Origin: a virus
Virus record (IMG/VR): IMGVR_UViG_3300005613_000011
Coordinates: 49,267 to 113,266 of that record
DNA: 64,000 bases
Strand: one strand, 5' to 3'
Shown here: positions 19,614 to 27,821 of the stretch, one piece after another
Position numbering within the stretch: position 1 is the stretch's first letter
Layout: each line of letters begins with the position of its first letter
Notes under the pieces: generated by a model
Told to the model about the DNA's origin: nothing
Databases searched by the model: none
Seen by the model: the letters and a program-made list of their open reading frames with translations, nothing else
Translations under genes and position numbers: made by a program

Positions 19614-21853
19614 GTAATAAAGATAAAAAGTTTAAATTTGGACCTAGAACATGGACGGAACATGAAGAGATATTATTATATTGTATGAGGGAAGACGGAG
19701 TAAATTATCGTATTATTGCATCCGAATTATATCGTTCTATAGATTCCTGTGAGAAGAAATACAGAAATACAAACTGGTCGCAAAAATCGTTTTACGATCA
19801 CCAAAAACACACGGTTAAAGAAGGACTAAAAAGAGGATATCTTGAACGCATTACGCAGTTAAGAGATAAGAGACTTTATGATTATAAAGTAAAAGCAGAC
19901 ATTATAGCTGATCGTATTGCCCGAGCTGTTGAGGGATTGCCAAGAGTTCCAAAACCAAGATATAGTCGCAAAAAAAGCCATAAAAAAGACCATATAGAAG
20001 ATGTAGGTCTTGTTTTGAGCGATTGCCATATTGGTCAGGAATTCACTATGGAAGAAACAGGCAATTTATGCGAATATAATTTGCAAGTGTTTAAGCGTAG
20101 GATTAAAAATCTTATGTATGCCTCTGCGGATATTGTTGAATTGCATTCTCAGTTGTACCAATTGCCAACAATGCATATTTTTTGTTTGGGAGATATAGTA
20201 GCTGGCATGAACGATGTTGGTGCTTGGTCGCCAACTTATATTAATATGCCTATTTTCGAGCAGTTTGTAGAAGGTGTCGAGGCGATATCTGATACTATTA
20301 ATTATTGGCTTGGTATTTTTGATAATATTAGATTTTATGGTGTCTACGGAAATCATGGAAAATGTCAAGACAAAAATACAAAAATTCTAACACCAGATGG
20401 ATATAAAACTTACGACCAAATAAAAGAAGGTGATCTTGTTGGCACGGTTAATATGGAAAGTAACAAATTTGAGTTCCAACCAGTACAAAAAGTTCATATT
20501 TATGAAAACGAACCAAATCTTGTGGTTGGCAAGACTGCTTCTGTAGAAATAAAGCAAACATTAGATCATGATGTTTTAATTTATAGTCGGGATAAAAAAA
20601 GACTAAGCAAGGTTAAAGCTAAGTCATTAGTGAAAAATACTAGTACGCATCATATAATACCAGTTTCTACACGTTCTAATAATGCTGATTACAATATATC
20701 AGATGACATGTTACGTTTGTTGGGTATCATTATGACAGATGGCAGATATCCTCCTAGATGTAAAAGTATGATGATTTATCAATCAAAGATTAAAAATATA
20801 AACAAAATAAAGAAATTACTTGAAAGATTAGGTTGCGAATTTAAGATATATAAAAGAAAAAAGAATGTTGATTCAATTTTAGGGAAAAAACTTAAATCAA
20901 CTAAAATAGAAAATTGTTTTTATATTAATTCTTCTGATCTGACACGAGAAATAAGAGATCTTTTACCGATTAAAGAATCTATACCTAATTGGATGTATAA
21001 TTTATCTGATCGTCAAGTTAAAATTATTTTAGAATATATAGTACTTGGAGATGGTAGTGTTAGAAAAAAGAAAAAACGTAAAGACGGAAACATAAGAAAA
21101 GGAGGGTTAGATATAATCTGGGGTAAAAAAGATTTTATTGAATCTCTTGCAGGTTTGTTAATCTCTCATAATATCTCTTGTTCACTAAACAAACATAAAA
21201 GAAAAAAACATAATTCGCAAACAAAAAATCAAGAAAATTGGTATTTGCAAATTAAGAAGCGAGCATGTTATTGTATCAAGTCAAGCCAATTTAATATTGT
21301 TGATTATAATGATACTGTATGGTGTGTAACTGTTGAGAATGGAACTATTGCTGTTCTTAGTGGCCAGGGAGACGCATATTTTACTGGTAATTGCGCTTCT
21401 AAGGGTGTTGAGAAAGAATATGTCAACTGGGATTATATGTGTTACCAGTTTTTGATGGCAAGATTTAAAGGCAATCCAAGGATAGAATTTATTGTACCTA
21501 AGACATGGTGGATATTCGAAAAAATAAGAAATCATAAATTCCTTATTGTCCATGGTGACGATCTAAGAGGGGTGACTTGGCCTGCTCGTAATCTCGTTAA
21601 TTACGAACAAAAAATGATGTCCATCCTTAAGGACATACCAAATTATACGATAGCCGGGCATTATCATAGTGCAGCGGAACTTTCTACTAATCATGGTAAA
21701 GTGATGCTAAACGGTGGATTTGTAGGAGGTGATATTTATTCGTTGAAGAATCTCCAGAAATCTTCAAAGGCAGAACAAAAAATATTTGGTATTCACGATA
21801 AGCGCGGTGTTACTTGGACATATGATCTTGATTTAAATGATGACCGGAGGTGA
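19610..21853 (+). CDS. Metallophosphoesterase with N-terminal HTH and an in-frame intein
   Basis: Start chosen at ATG 19610 because AGGAAGG lies six bases upstream and the ATGA overlap couples it to the previous gene; an in-frame ATG 21 bases earlier is less likely. Residues about 12-55 look like a Myb/HTH helix-turn-helix (WTEHEEILLYCM ... RSIDSCEKKYRNTNW). Calcineurin-type phosphoesterase motifs follow: SDCHIG (Asp138, His140), LGDIVAG, GNHGK (His249), VHGDD and AGHYHSAAEL. The intein (residues 252-594) interrupts the chain directly after the GNH catalytic motif, so the enzyme should be inactive until splicing. The product is probably a DNA or nucleotide phosphoesterase related to SbcD-type proteins. 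The substrate is unknown. Confidence 0.8.
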   Translation: MSNKDKKFKFGPRTWTEHEEILLYCMREDGVNYRIIASELYRSIDSCEKKYRNTNWSQKSFYDHQKHTVKEGLKRGYLERITQLRDKRLYDYKVKADIIADRIARAVEGLPRVPKPRYSRKKSHKKDHIEDVGLVLSDCHIGQEFTMEETGNLCEYNLQVFKRRIKNLMYASADIVELHSQLYQLPTMHIFCLGDIVAGMNDVGAWSPTYINMPIFEQFVEGVEAISDTINYWLGIFDNIRFYGVYGNHGKCQDKNTKILTPDGYKTYDQIKEGDLVGTVNMESNKFEFQPVQKVHIYENEPNLVVGKTASVEIKQTLDHDVLIYSRDKKRLSKVKAKSLVKNTSTHHIIPVSTRSNNADYNISDDMLRLLGIIMTDGRYPPRCKSMMIYQSKIKNINKIKKLLERLGCEFKIYKRKKNVDSILGKKLKSTKIENCFYINSSDLTREIRDLLPIKESIPNWMYNLSDRQVKIILEYIVLGDGSVRKKKKRKDGNIRKGGLDIIWGKKDFIESLAGLLISHNISCSLNKHKRKKHNSQTKNQENWYLQIKKRACYCIKSSQFNIVDYNDTVWCVTVENGTIAVLSGQGDAYFTGNCASKGVEKEYVNWDYMCYQFLMARFKGNPRIEFIVPKTWWIFEKIRNHKFLIVHGDDLRGVTWPARNLVNYEQKMMSILKDIPNYTIAGHYHSAAELSTNHGKVMLNGGFVGGDIYSLKNLQKSSKAEQKIFGIHDKRGVTWTYDLDLNDDRR
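20363..21391 (+). mobile_element. Intein with LAGLIDADG endonuclease in the metallophosphoesterase
   Basis: 343 residues starting at Cys (CQDKNTKILTPDGYKTYD, block A) and ending VLSGQGDAYFTGN before a Cys +1 residue. A block B TxxH-like motif is present (TLDHDVLIY). Two LAGLIDADG-type motifs (LLGIIMTDG and EYIVLGDGS) indicate a homing endonuclease, so it is probably a full, mobile intein. The penultimate residue is Gly instead of the usual His, which is seen in some active inteins. The insertion point is immediately C-terminal to the GNH metal-binding motif of the host protein. Confidence 0.85.
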
Positions 21854-21870
21854 ATTGTCTTTTGAAAAAA

Positions 21871-22311
21871 ATGAGCGTACATTTTTCTAGCAAGGATATG
21901 ACATGGGAAACTCCGCAGGATCTTTTTGACAATTTAAATGCCGAGTTTAATTTTACACTAGATCCTTGTTGCACAAAAGAAACTTCAAAGTGTGATAAAT
22001 TCTTTACCCCTGATGATGGGCTTTTACAGGATTGGAGTAAAGATATCGTTTTTATGAATCCTCCTTATGGTCGTAAAATAGGTTATTGGATGAAGAAGGC
22101 ATTTCTTGAGTCTCGGAAAGGTGCAACTGTTGTGTGTCTCATCCCTTCAAGGACGGATACTGCTTGGTGGCATGATTACGCCATGAAAGGCGAAATTCGA
22201 TTTATTCGTGGCCGACTCAAGTTTAGTGGAGCGAAATGCAGCGCACCATTTCCATCTGCTGTTATAATATTCAGGCCAGCGATTACTTTTTTAGAAAACA
22301 AAGAAATATGA
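21871..22311 (+). CDS. Phage Dam-family DNA N6-adenine methyltransferase
   Basis: The product starts SVHFSSKDMTWETPQDLFD, the typical beginning of the short phage Dam family, which supports ATG 21871. An upstream in-frame GTG (21850) and TTG (21862) exist near a GGAGG at 21846-21850, so the start is not certain. The catalytic DPPY-type motif is NPPYGR (about residues 62-67). About 146 residues is normal for this family. It would methylate adenine N6 in DNA, either protecting the phage from host restriction or marking its own DNA. No partner restriction enzyme is present nearby. Confidence 0.8.
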   Translation: MSVHFSSKDMTWETPQDLFDNLNAEFNFTLDPCCTKETSKCDKFFTPDDGLLQDWSKDIVFMNPPYGRKIGYWMKKAFLESRKGATVVCLIPSRTDTAWWHDYAMKGEIRFIRGRLKFSGAKCSAPFPSAVIIFRPAITFLENKEI

Positions 22312-22317
22312 TTAGAA

Positions 22318-22356
22318 GAAATCCTTGATATAGAACCGAGATAATTCAAGGATTTT
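22318..22356 (+). terminator. Possible transcription terminator after the Dam-like gene
   Basis: AATCCTTGA at 22320-22328 pairs exactly with TCAAGGATT at 22346-22354, extendable by one or two base pairs outward, with a 17-base loop. It is followed by TTTT. It lies in an 82-base gap between two genes. The loop is long and the T-run short, so termination efficiency is uncertain. Confidence 0.4.
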
Positions 22357-22393
22357 AAAACCATTTATCGAAATAATAGATGGAGATAAAAAA

Positions 22394-22861
22394 ATGATCG
22401 ATTTGCCACAATGGTTAGAAACTCATATATCCGACATAGAGTGTCCTAATTGCGGTAAAAGTCTCAAAAGTGAAACTGTAACAGCGGTTGGAATCAAGGA
22501 ATACAAAGAAGGTAAGAACAAAAAGAAAAAAACTTCTTATCTTACAATCGAACATACTTGCGATTATTGCGGTAAAAGTTATGGTTTTGATATAACGCAA
22601 TGCGATGTTAAAGAATATATTTGTGACATGATAGAGAAATACGGTCTTGCAGAACAAGTTGATAATGATGAAGGGGATGAAGTTATTCCCAGTTTTTCCG
22701 TAAGTAAAAAAGAGAATGATAAAAAAAATCAAAGCGGTATTTCACAGGAAGAGGTGGACTGTTTCAGACTTATTACAAAAAACATTTTAACGTGGGAAGC
22801 TATGATGAAAAGTGTTGGAATTTCAAAGGATGATATTGAAAAATATATTAAAGAGAAGTAA
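22394..22861 (+). CDS. Zinc-ribbon protein of unknown function
   Basis: 155 residues from ATG 22394, with GGAG eight bases upstream. Two CxxCG knuckles (CPNCGK at about 17-22 and CDYCGK at about 57-62) form a likely zinc ribbon interrupted by a lysine-rich loop. The C-terminal half is charged, ending in a helix (ISKDDIEKYIKEK). Such proteins often bind nucleic acid or act as adaptors, but no specific family is recognised. The stop overlaps the next ATG (TAATG), suggesting co-translation with the following gene. Confidence 0.7.
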   Translation: MIDLPQWLETHISDIECPNCGKSLKSETVTAVGIKEYKEGKNKKKKTSYLTIEHTCDYCGKSYGFDITQCDVKEYICDMIEKYGLAEQVDNDEGDEVIPSFSVSKKENDKKNQSGISQEEVDCFRLITKNILTWEAMMKSVGISKDDIEKYIKEK

Positions 22862-23916
22862 TGCCAACAGTTAGTTATTATAAATTGTCTTTTTTTCTCA
22901 TAGAATCAGCTTGCACTGGTGTCAATTGTTCTTTTGTCGATTTACAAGTCGATACGTCAAAAGATGGTTTTGTTGGTTTCAAGAACGGAAAGATTTGTGT
23001 TGGAGAACCTGTTAGTTGGGCCGAAACAAATAGCAGAATTGTTTCTGTGTATTTTGAGAATTTTAAGAAGATCTGTAATTGCAGTTTATTAATGAATCCT
23101 TCTGAAACTAAAAAAGTATTAGAATTATGGGAAGAGTTTTTAGCTTTTATATGCTATGACAATGAGTCGTTGGAAGAATCTAGACCGAACGAATCGATTA
23201 AGCTCAGGTTATTCCAGTTCCCTATTGTTTGGTTATTGATGAAGGATATTATATGTCCTTCATATGAAGTAACTATAAAAAATGCTCCAGTAATAGTCGT
23301 GAAAGACACTCCGCTATGTGATGTCTCAAATTACGTTGATAAAGACGAAGACTCGTTTATAATCGTTAATAGTGATGTCGAATACAAACCGGTGAGAGAC
23401 GCATTTGTTCTGTTGTCTGTTCTTGAGTATCATGGTTTTAACCCCTGTGATTTGATAAGGGAAATAATGTTATCAGATCTGAAAGATAAAGTTACTAATG
23501 CCATGAAACTGGCTTATAATAAAGACAAGGAAATAAATGATTTCTTGATGACTCTTCTCACTTTTGCTGGTATAGAAAATAAAGTTGAACAACTTGTAGT
23601 CGATTCTGTAAAAAGAGCTAGTAGCAACAAGATAGTTAAGCAGGCACAATATAATAACCTTACTAATTCCTTTTGGTATTTTGGTCTTTTAGAGAAAATG
23701 CTTGAACCGGCGAGAGGATCCGATTGGAGTGTTTATAGAAATCTTCTTCCATGGTTCAAGGATATAGAGACAAAAATCGAAAAAGAGAAGAGAAAAGCAG
23801 GGAGGGACGGAGTTAATTACGAATATATGCTGAGAATAAAAAGTGGAGAAAACACTAAGGAAGAAAACGAAAAAATTATTGAAAAGAGACTTGGGACTGA
23901 TAGAGTTGGACCATAG
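22861..23916 (+). CDS. Protein of unknown function (351 aa)
   Basis: Starts at ATG 22861, overlapping the previous TAA. No known motif was found. The N-terminal part is hydrophobic and Cys-containing (FFLIESACTGVNCSFVDL), the middle is mixed, and the C-terminal 60 residues are strongly charged and helical (IETKIEKEKRKAGRDG ... ENEKIIEKRLG). It lies in a run of small genes between the adenine methyltransferase and the SF2 helicase, so a role in DNA metabolism is possible but unsupported by sequence. Confidence 0.7.
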   Translation: MPTVSYYKLSFFLIESACTGVNCSFVDLQVDTSKDGFVGFKNGKICVGEPVSWAETNSRIVSVYFENFKKICNCSLLMNPSETKKVLELWEEFLAFICYDNESLEESRPNESIKLRLFQFPIVWLLMKDIICPSYEVTIKNAPVIVVKDTPLCDVSNYVDKDEDSFIIVNSDVEYKPVRDAFVLLSVLEYHGFNPCDLIREIMLSDLKDKVTNAMKLAYNKDKEINDFLMTLLTFAGIENKVEQLVVDSVKRASSNKIVKQAQYNNLTNSFWYFGLLEKMLEPARGSDWSVYRNLLPWFKDIETKIEKEKRKAGRDGVNYEYMLRIKSGENTKEENEKIIEKRLGTDRVGP

Positions 23917-23931
23917 AGAAAAAGGAATAAA

Positions 23932-24117
23932 ATGTTAGATAATAAAGAAATATACGATATATTGTGCAATATTTTACAGAAGTTTAGAGTAGCTAGAAGT
24001 CTTCTTGTTGACGGAAAAGAAATTCCAGCCGATAAAAAGTTTCAAGGAATTTATGATAACCTTATAAAACTTACACAATTATTAGAGACCGAAAGTGAAG
24101 ATAATAAAAACTCGTGA
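23932..24117 (+). CDS. Small helical protein of unknown function (61 aa)
   Basis: ATG 23932 is preceded by AAAAAGGAATAAA, a good ribosome site. The product is short and helical, with alternating hydrophobic and charged residues (YDILCNILQKFRVARSLL, then YDNLIKLTQLLETESED). No family is recognised. Gene spacing (15 bases before, 4 after) fits an operon. Confidence 0.6.
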   Translation: MLDNKEIYDILCNILQKFRVARSLLVDGKEIPADKKFQGIYDNLIKLTQLLETESEDNKNS

Positions 24118-24121
24118 ATAT

Positions 24122-24292
24122 ATGAAAATTGCAGGAAGCTGGGACATATATCCTAATTTTCACAAGCACAGAGATAGGGGGGATGAGGGATCTGTCTTAT
24201 TCCAGCAACCTTGCTTACCAAAAACGGAAGACGATATTAAAGAAGAGTGGGGAAAAAAGAAGAAAAAGAAGAAGAGTAAAAAGAATAAATGA
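24122..24292 (+). CDS. Small protein with a poly-lysine tail
   Basis: ATG 24122 (56 aa) is preferred over an in-frame GTG 27 bases earlier that would overlap the previous gene. The tail is almost all lysine (GKKKKKKKSKKNK-like), typical of nucleic-acid contact or of a low-complexity end. The N-terminal half contains WDIYPNFHKHRDRGDEG. The TGA overlaps the helicase ATG (ATGA), so it may be translationally coupled to that helicase. Function is unknown. Confidence 0.5.
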   Translation: MKIAGSWDIYPNFHKHRDRGDEGSVLFQQPCLPKTEDDIKEEWGKKKKKKKSKKNK

Positions 24293-25824
24293 GTGATGAA
24301 ATATCTTTAATAATTACTAATACTACCACTTTTGTAAAAGGCAGACTCAAGTCTGATATATATCAAGGGCTTAAGAGAAAACTTGGATATATGCCTACAA
24401 ATGCCTTTTTCACTGTAAAGTATTTAAAGATGAATCCTGAATTCAGCAAGAAACCCTGGCTGAAGAATTATGACGGGCATATCACTACTGTATGTTATAA
24501 CAAGGCAAAATGCAGATGTACTATCAAGAAAGAAGGAACTCACTTCCCAACAGGTCTTGTTAGTAAGGCAATAGAATATTTCAAAAGCAAGTATGTTAAT
24601 TGTAAAGTCTACGATAAGCGTACTAAGGTTGAACCTTCTCTTTCTTTAAGCATAAACGAAGAGAAATTTGAACTTAGAGATTATCAAAAAGATGTAATTG
24701 ATAAGGCTCTGTACGCTGAACGAGGTATTATTAAGATGGCGACTGGTGGGGGGAAGACCCCGACTGTTGCTGGCATTATATCCAAGGCCAATATTAGTCC
24801 TTTTGTGTTTTATGTAACGTCAAAAGATTTACTGAAACAGGCAAAAAGCGAATTGCAAAAATTTGTTCTTTGTAACGGTTCTCATTTGGATGTTGGAGTT
24901 ATAGGTGACGGTCAGTGTGACATTAAAGATATAAATGTTATGACAGTTCAAACCGCTGTTCGTGCTTGCGGGATGAAATATAAAAAGTTTGATGATGAGG
25001 AAGAATCTAAAGAGAAAGGTATTTCTGAAAAATATAGGGATGATATTAAAAATCTTATAACTTGTGCTAAAGGGATATACGTTGATGAATGCCACCATGT
25101 GAGATCAGAATCGTGTCAGATTATTTCTGATATGTCTGTTAATGCTAGACTAAGATATGGTGGTTCAGCTACACCTTACAGGGACGAGAGTGATGACATA
25201 TTAATAGAATCTTGTTTTGGTAGAAACATATGTGATATTAATGCTTCTTTCCTTATTAATGCCGGTTATTTGATCAAGCCTGATGTTTATTTTGTCCCAA
25301 TTAACAATATGAGAGGCAGGGGATTCGGAACATATGTGACAGCATATAAAAAAGCAATAGTAAAAAATTCGGTAAGAAATGATATTATTGTGAAAGTTGC
25401 AGAACAATTTGTAAACAACGGAAGAGTAATTTTGATTCTTTGTCGTTATATTGAACACGGGAAAATGTTGGAGAAATTGATTCCTGGTAGTGTTTTTCTT
25501 CATGGCGCTCATTCCTCTAAAAAAAGAAAAGAACATTTAGATAAAATTAGAAAACGAAAGGCTTCTGTTACAATATCTTCCATTATTTTTGATGAAGGAA
25601 TTGACGTAAAGCCATTAGATACATTAATTCTTGCCGGTTCGGGGAAATCGGCTACTCGTGCATTGCAAAGGATTGGTCGTATCTTGAGAACTTTCCCAGG
25701 TAAAGACGAAGCAACTGTTATTGATTTTATGGACAACTGTAAATATATGTTATCTCATAGTAAAAGGCGTAAGAAAATTTATAAGACCGAGCCGGAATTT
25801 AATATTGATCAACTGTCCTTTTAG
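24289..25824 (+). CDS. Superfamily 2 DNA/RNA helicase (UvsW-like organisation)
   Basis: 511 residues. SF2 motifs in order: Q-like LRDYQKDVI (about 125), Walker A MATGGGKTPT (about 149-158), motif II VDECHH (DECH box, about 264), motif III GGSATPYR, motif V region FDEGIDVKPLDT, motif VI QRIGRILR. A roughly 120-residue N-terminal domain precedes the helicase core, as in T4 UvsW, which remodels branched DNA and R-loops; that functional match is inference. It overlaps the previous gene by ATGA and is followed by remnants of an IscB element. Confidence 0.85.
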   Translation: MSDEISLIITNTTTFVKGRLKSDIYQGLKRKLGYMPTNAFFTVKYLKMNPEFSKKPWLKNYDGHITTVCYNKAKCRCTIKKEGTHFPTGLVSKAIEYFKSKYVNCKVYDKRTKVEPSLSLSINEEKFELRDYQKDVIDKALYAERGIIKMATGGGKTPTVAGIISKANISPFVFYVTSKDLLKQAKSELQKFVLCNGSHLDVGVIGDGQCDIKDINVMTVQTAVRACGMKYKKFDDEEESKEKGISEKYRDDIKNLITCAKGIYVDECHHVRSESCQIISDMSVNARLRYGGSATPYRDESDDILIESCFGRNICDINASFLINAGYLIKPDVYFVPINNMRGRGFGTYVTAYKKAIVKNSVRNDIIVKVAEQFVNNGRVILILCRYIEHGKMLEKLIPGSVFLHGAHSSKKRKEHLDKIRKRKASVTISSIIFDEGIDVKPLDTLILAGSGKSATRALQRIGRILRTFPGKDEATVIDFMDNCKYMLSHSKRRKKIYKTEPEFNIDQLSF

Positions 25825-26060
25825 TGATAAAGGGTTTGAGTAGTGATGCTCAACGTAAGAGTTGATTAGGGAGCTTAACTTAGGAAAAAGTTATGCAGAA
25901 GTTATTAGAAAAGTTAAAGAACACACCTACAAGTACTTTCCTAGCTTGTAGCCCTGTAAATCTTGTATTAAACAAAGTTGAAAGACTTAGTGTACAGGAT
26001 AAAGTACTGTCTAATAACAATCCCGAAGGGAATCTACCTCAACGTAAAGAGGAGAAGAAC
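25825..26060 (+). ncRNA. Possible omega-RNA region of a decayed IscB element
   Basis: The 236 bases between the helicase stop and the inferred IscB start hold clustered short stems just upstream of it: AGAC 25983 with GTCT 26009 (enclosing GTAC/GTAC), TCCC 26021 with GGGA 26028 around GAA, and CCTC 26037 with GAGG 26049. In IscB systems the guide RNA is encoded immediately 5' of the gene, so this location is right. An open frame from 25893 runs through it but gives no recognisable protein. Its first part is repeated at 35972-36026. Assignment rests on position and hairpins only. Confidence 0.45.
25862..25917 (+). repeat. Repeat copy 1 (IscB left-end-like)
   Basis: About 55 bases closely match 35972-36026 on the same strand, including a 23-base identical run (25893-25915 and 36002-36024) and the shared TTAGGGA / AACT / AGGAAA blocks upstream. 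Here it lies in the leader of the decayed IscB gene. Confidence 0.75.
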
Positions 26061-26198
26061 TTGAGAGTATCTTCTAAAGTTTACGTATTAAGTAAGAGAG
26101 GAGAGCCTTTAATGCCTTGTTCTCCTAGAAAAGCAAAGAAATTATTAAAGGAGAAAAGAGCAAATGTAATCAAGAGATCACCTTTTACGTTAAAATAA
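26061..26198 (+). pseudogene. iscB: N-terminal remnant of IscB (PLMP/RRXRR domain)
   Basis: From TTG 26061, with GAGGAG seven bases upstream, the 45 residues KVYVLSKRGEPLMP then CSPRKAKKLLKEKRANVIK and RSPFTLK match the N-terminal PLMP (RRXRR) domain that defines IscB-type RNA-guided nucleases. The reading ends at TAA 26196-26198, just where an IS200/IS605 end begins. The bridge helix, RuvC and HNH parts are absent. A C-terminal piece of the same family follows after the IS scar, so this is one gene that lost its middle. It should have no nuclease activity. Confidence 0.7.
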
Positions 26199-26236
26199 CA
26201 AGAAAGCCCACGACTTTAGTCGTGGGAGTATGTCAA
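26195..26236 (+). mobile_element. Solo IS200/IS605 end (left and right ends fused)
   Basis: The first 33 bases are identical to the left end of the TnpB element at 55920, and the last part (CGTGGGAGTATGTCAA) is identical to that element's right end at 57299-57314. The shared palindrome CCCACGACT/AGTCGTGGG lies at 26207-26226. Only one hairpin remains, as expected if recombination between the two end hairpins removed the transposase genes. It sits exactly at the deletion junction in the IscB remnant and provides the ATG of the downstream ORF. Confidence 0.75.
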
Positions 26237-26478
26237 AATTAAATAGAAAAGGCTTTAAGAGATCTATTAGGAGAAAGAGATATAATATCCAACCTAAAGA
26301 TTTAGTCAAAATTAGTAATAAGTGGTTTGAGACAAAAGGTAGTCATTGCAAAGGTTCTAGAGTAATGATCTCAGGTAAATCAATGAATATTAATTTAGTA
26401 GAACGAGTTTTTCATTATGGATCTTTAGTGTGGAGGAGTGTGGAGGTTGGCTATTCTTTTGTCAATAATATAGCATGA
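26230..26478 (+). pseudogene. iscB: C-terminal remnant of IscB
   Basis: The ATG at 26230 comes from the IS end (AGTATGTCAA). The following residues KGFKRSIRRKRYNIQPKDLV, then KGSHCKGSRVMISGKSMNI and HYGSLVW, resemble the C-terminal target-interaction region of IscB proteins (R-x-R-x-x-QPxDLV, then a KGxHCxG turn and a GKSxxI strand). It is on the same strand and in the right order relative to the N-terminal remnant. Residues beyond about 65 look unrelated. Whether the short ORF is translated is unknown; its TGA overlaps an ATG at 26475. Confidence 0.55.
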
Positions 26479-26736
26479 AAATGATAATTAAAACAAGCAT
26501 TATAACTGATACCGGTGGTTCTGGTTTATATTCAATAAAATCAAGAGACTGGTCCATGCTAGAGTCTTTGTCATTTTCTTTTTCGTTAGGTGTTGATGGT
26601 TCTGAATTTGGATCAAATAATAAGTTTATTTGTTTTTCGTGGAGAGAAAATTGTCGGTCAAGTAGATCGTGGGATTGGCATTGTGTTTCATCCTATAAAC
26701 CTTACCATCGTTGATTTTAAATTATTAAAAATATGA
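26475..26736 (+). pseudogene. Small gene that appears frameshifted
   Basis: The frame from ATG 26475 gives 79 residues ending at 26714. Its first half (MKMIIKTSIITDTGGSGLYS) looks protein-like, but its second half is rich in Trp, Cys, Ser and Arg, as in shifted reading. In the +1 frame, 26596-26736 reads VFRGEKIVGQVDRGIGIV then FHPINLTIVDFKLL and ends with TGA overlapping the next ATG (ATGA), which looks like a real gene end. One inserted base around 26600-26640, or a sequence error, would explain both. No function is recognised. A 46-residue gene starting at 26596 is the alternative. Confidence 0.4.
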
Positions 26737-27821
26737 GATCGTATTCACCTGTTCATATTGATTTTAATACTTGCAAGTGTTGTGAAACTTTTTATTCCAA
26801 AGTTAATTATATCGTTAATAGAATAAGTGGAATGACAAATCCTTATACAGGGAATAAAAGAAATATCATTCCAACGATGTTGAATCTGCTTGAAAAAGAA
26901 AATATAGAGTACGATTCTGTTCTCGACTTATTTAGCGGTAGCGCTTATGTCTCTATGGCTATGAAGTATATGGGAAAAAACGTTATATCAAACGACATTT
27001 TATTAAGTTCTTATTATTATGCAAAAGCATTTGTTGAAAATGATTTTATGAAGATCTCTGAAGAGCAAAAAGATTATTTATTGAATAATGAAAATAAAGA
27101 TAGGAGTAGTTTTGTAGAAGAAAATTTTCATAACAGGTTCACAGATAACGAAGCGAAGTTTCTTGATAATTTTCATGCAAACGCAAAAAATCTTGATAAT
27201 GATTATGCGGAAGCATTAGCTTTTTCCAATATGCAAATGTATATAGAGGACAGGTGTTTTTTAGGTGGAAGACTTAATAATGGACAAATTATAGCAGAAC
27301 TTGATTTTAGAATATCTCACAATAGAAATAAAGGTTTTGAGATGCCGTTTACGAATATGCGTTGGTATTCCTTCGTAGATGATTTTAATACTGTGACTTG
27401 TTGTAAATCGTTTTGCGAAGATTCAATTGAACTTTTGGAGTCAGGTAATGTTGGTGTTGACTTGGCATATATAGATCCTCCCTATGGTGGTCAACAAAGT
27501 GATTATGGTTTTATGTACAACTTTTTGGAATCTTATGTCAGACAACAATTACCTGAAAAGTGGCCTACTGCACAACATATGAAAAGATTTGTCAAGAAAG
27601 ACGATTATGAAGACAATTTTATAGAGATGATAGAATTAGTATCTGATATTCCTGTTCTTGTTGTAAGCTATAATAATTCGTCTTGGTCAGAGATAGATCA
27701 CATAAAGGAAATTTTGTTTAGACATAGAGACGAGGTGCAAGCGATAGAAGTTAATTACGATTATAATTATCGTGATAAAAAGAACAAATCTGGTGTAGAA
27801 TATTTGATTATTGCAAGATGA
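26733..27821 (+). CDS. D12-class DNA N6-adenine methyltransferase
   Basis: The first about 30 residues are Cys-containing and not typical. From about residue 35 the D12 (Dam/DpnM) pattern is clear: the SAM-side motif NPYTGNKRN, motif I DLFSGSAYVSMAM (about 68-80), and the catalytic motif IDPPYGGQ (about 246-253). 362 residues is somewhat longer than usual, owing to the N-terminal addition. It would methylate adenine in a short DNA site. It is one of three methyltransferases in the window with no restriction partner, so protection against host restriction is likely. Its stop overlaps the next ATG. Confidence 0.85.
   Translation: MRSYSPVHIDFNTCKCCETFYSKVNYIVNRISGMTNPYTGNKRNIIPTMLNLLEKENIEYDSVLDLFSGSAYVSMAMKYMGKNVISNDILLSSYYYAKAFVENDFMKISEEQKDYLLNNENKDRSSFVEENFHNRFTDNEAKFLDNFHANAKNLDNDYAEALAFSNMQMYIEDRCFLGGRLNNGQIIAELDFRISHNRNKGFEMPFTNMRWYSFVDDFNTVTCCKSFCEDSIELLESGNVGVDLAYIDPPYGGQQSDYGFMYNFLESYVRQQLPEKWPTAQHMKRFVKKDDYEDNFIEMIELVSDIPVLVVSYNNSSWSEIDHIKEILFRHRDEVQAIEVNYDYNYRDKKNKSGVEYLIIAR

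Noticed and set aside
25893-26198. A 101-residue ORF beginning at ATG 25893 as a full protein
   Set aside because: Only its last 45 residues match IscB. A good ribosome site (GAGGAG) precedes TTG 26061, and the first part runs through the structured RNA region and the repeat, so it is treated as chance.
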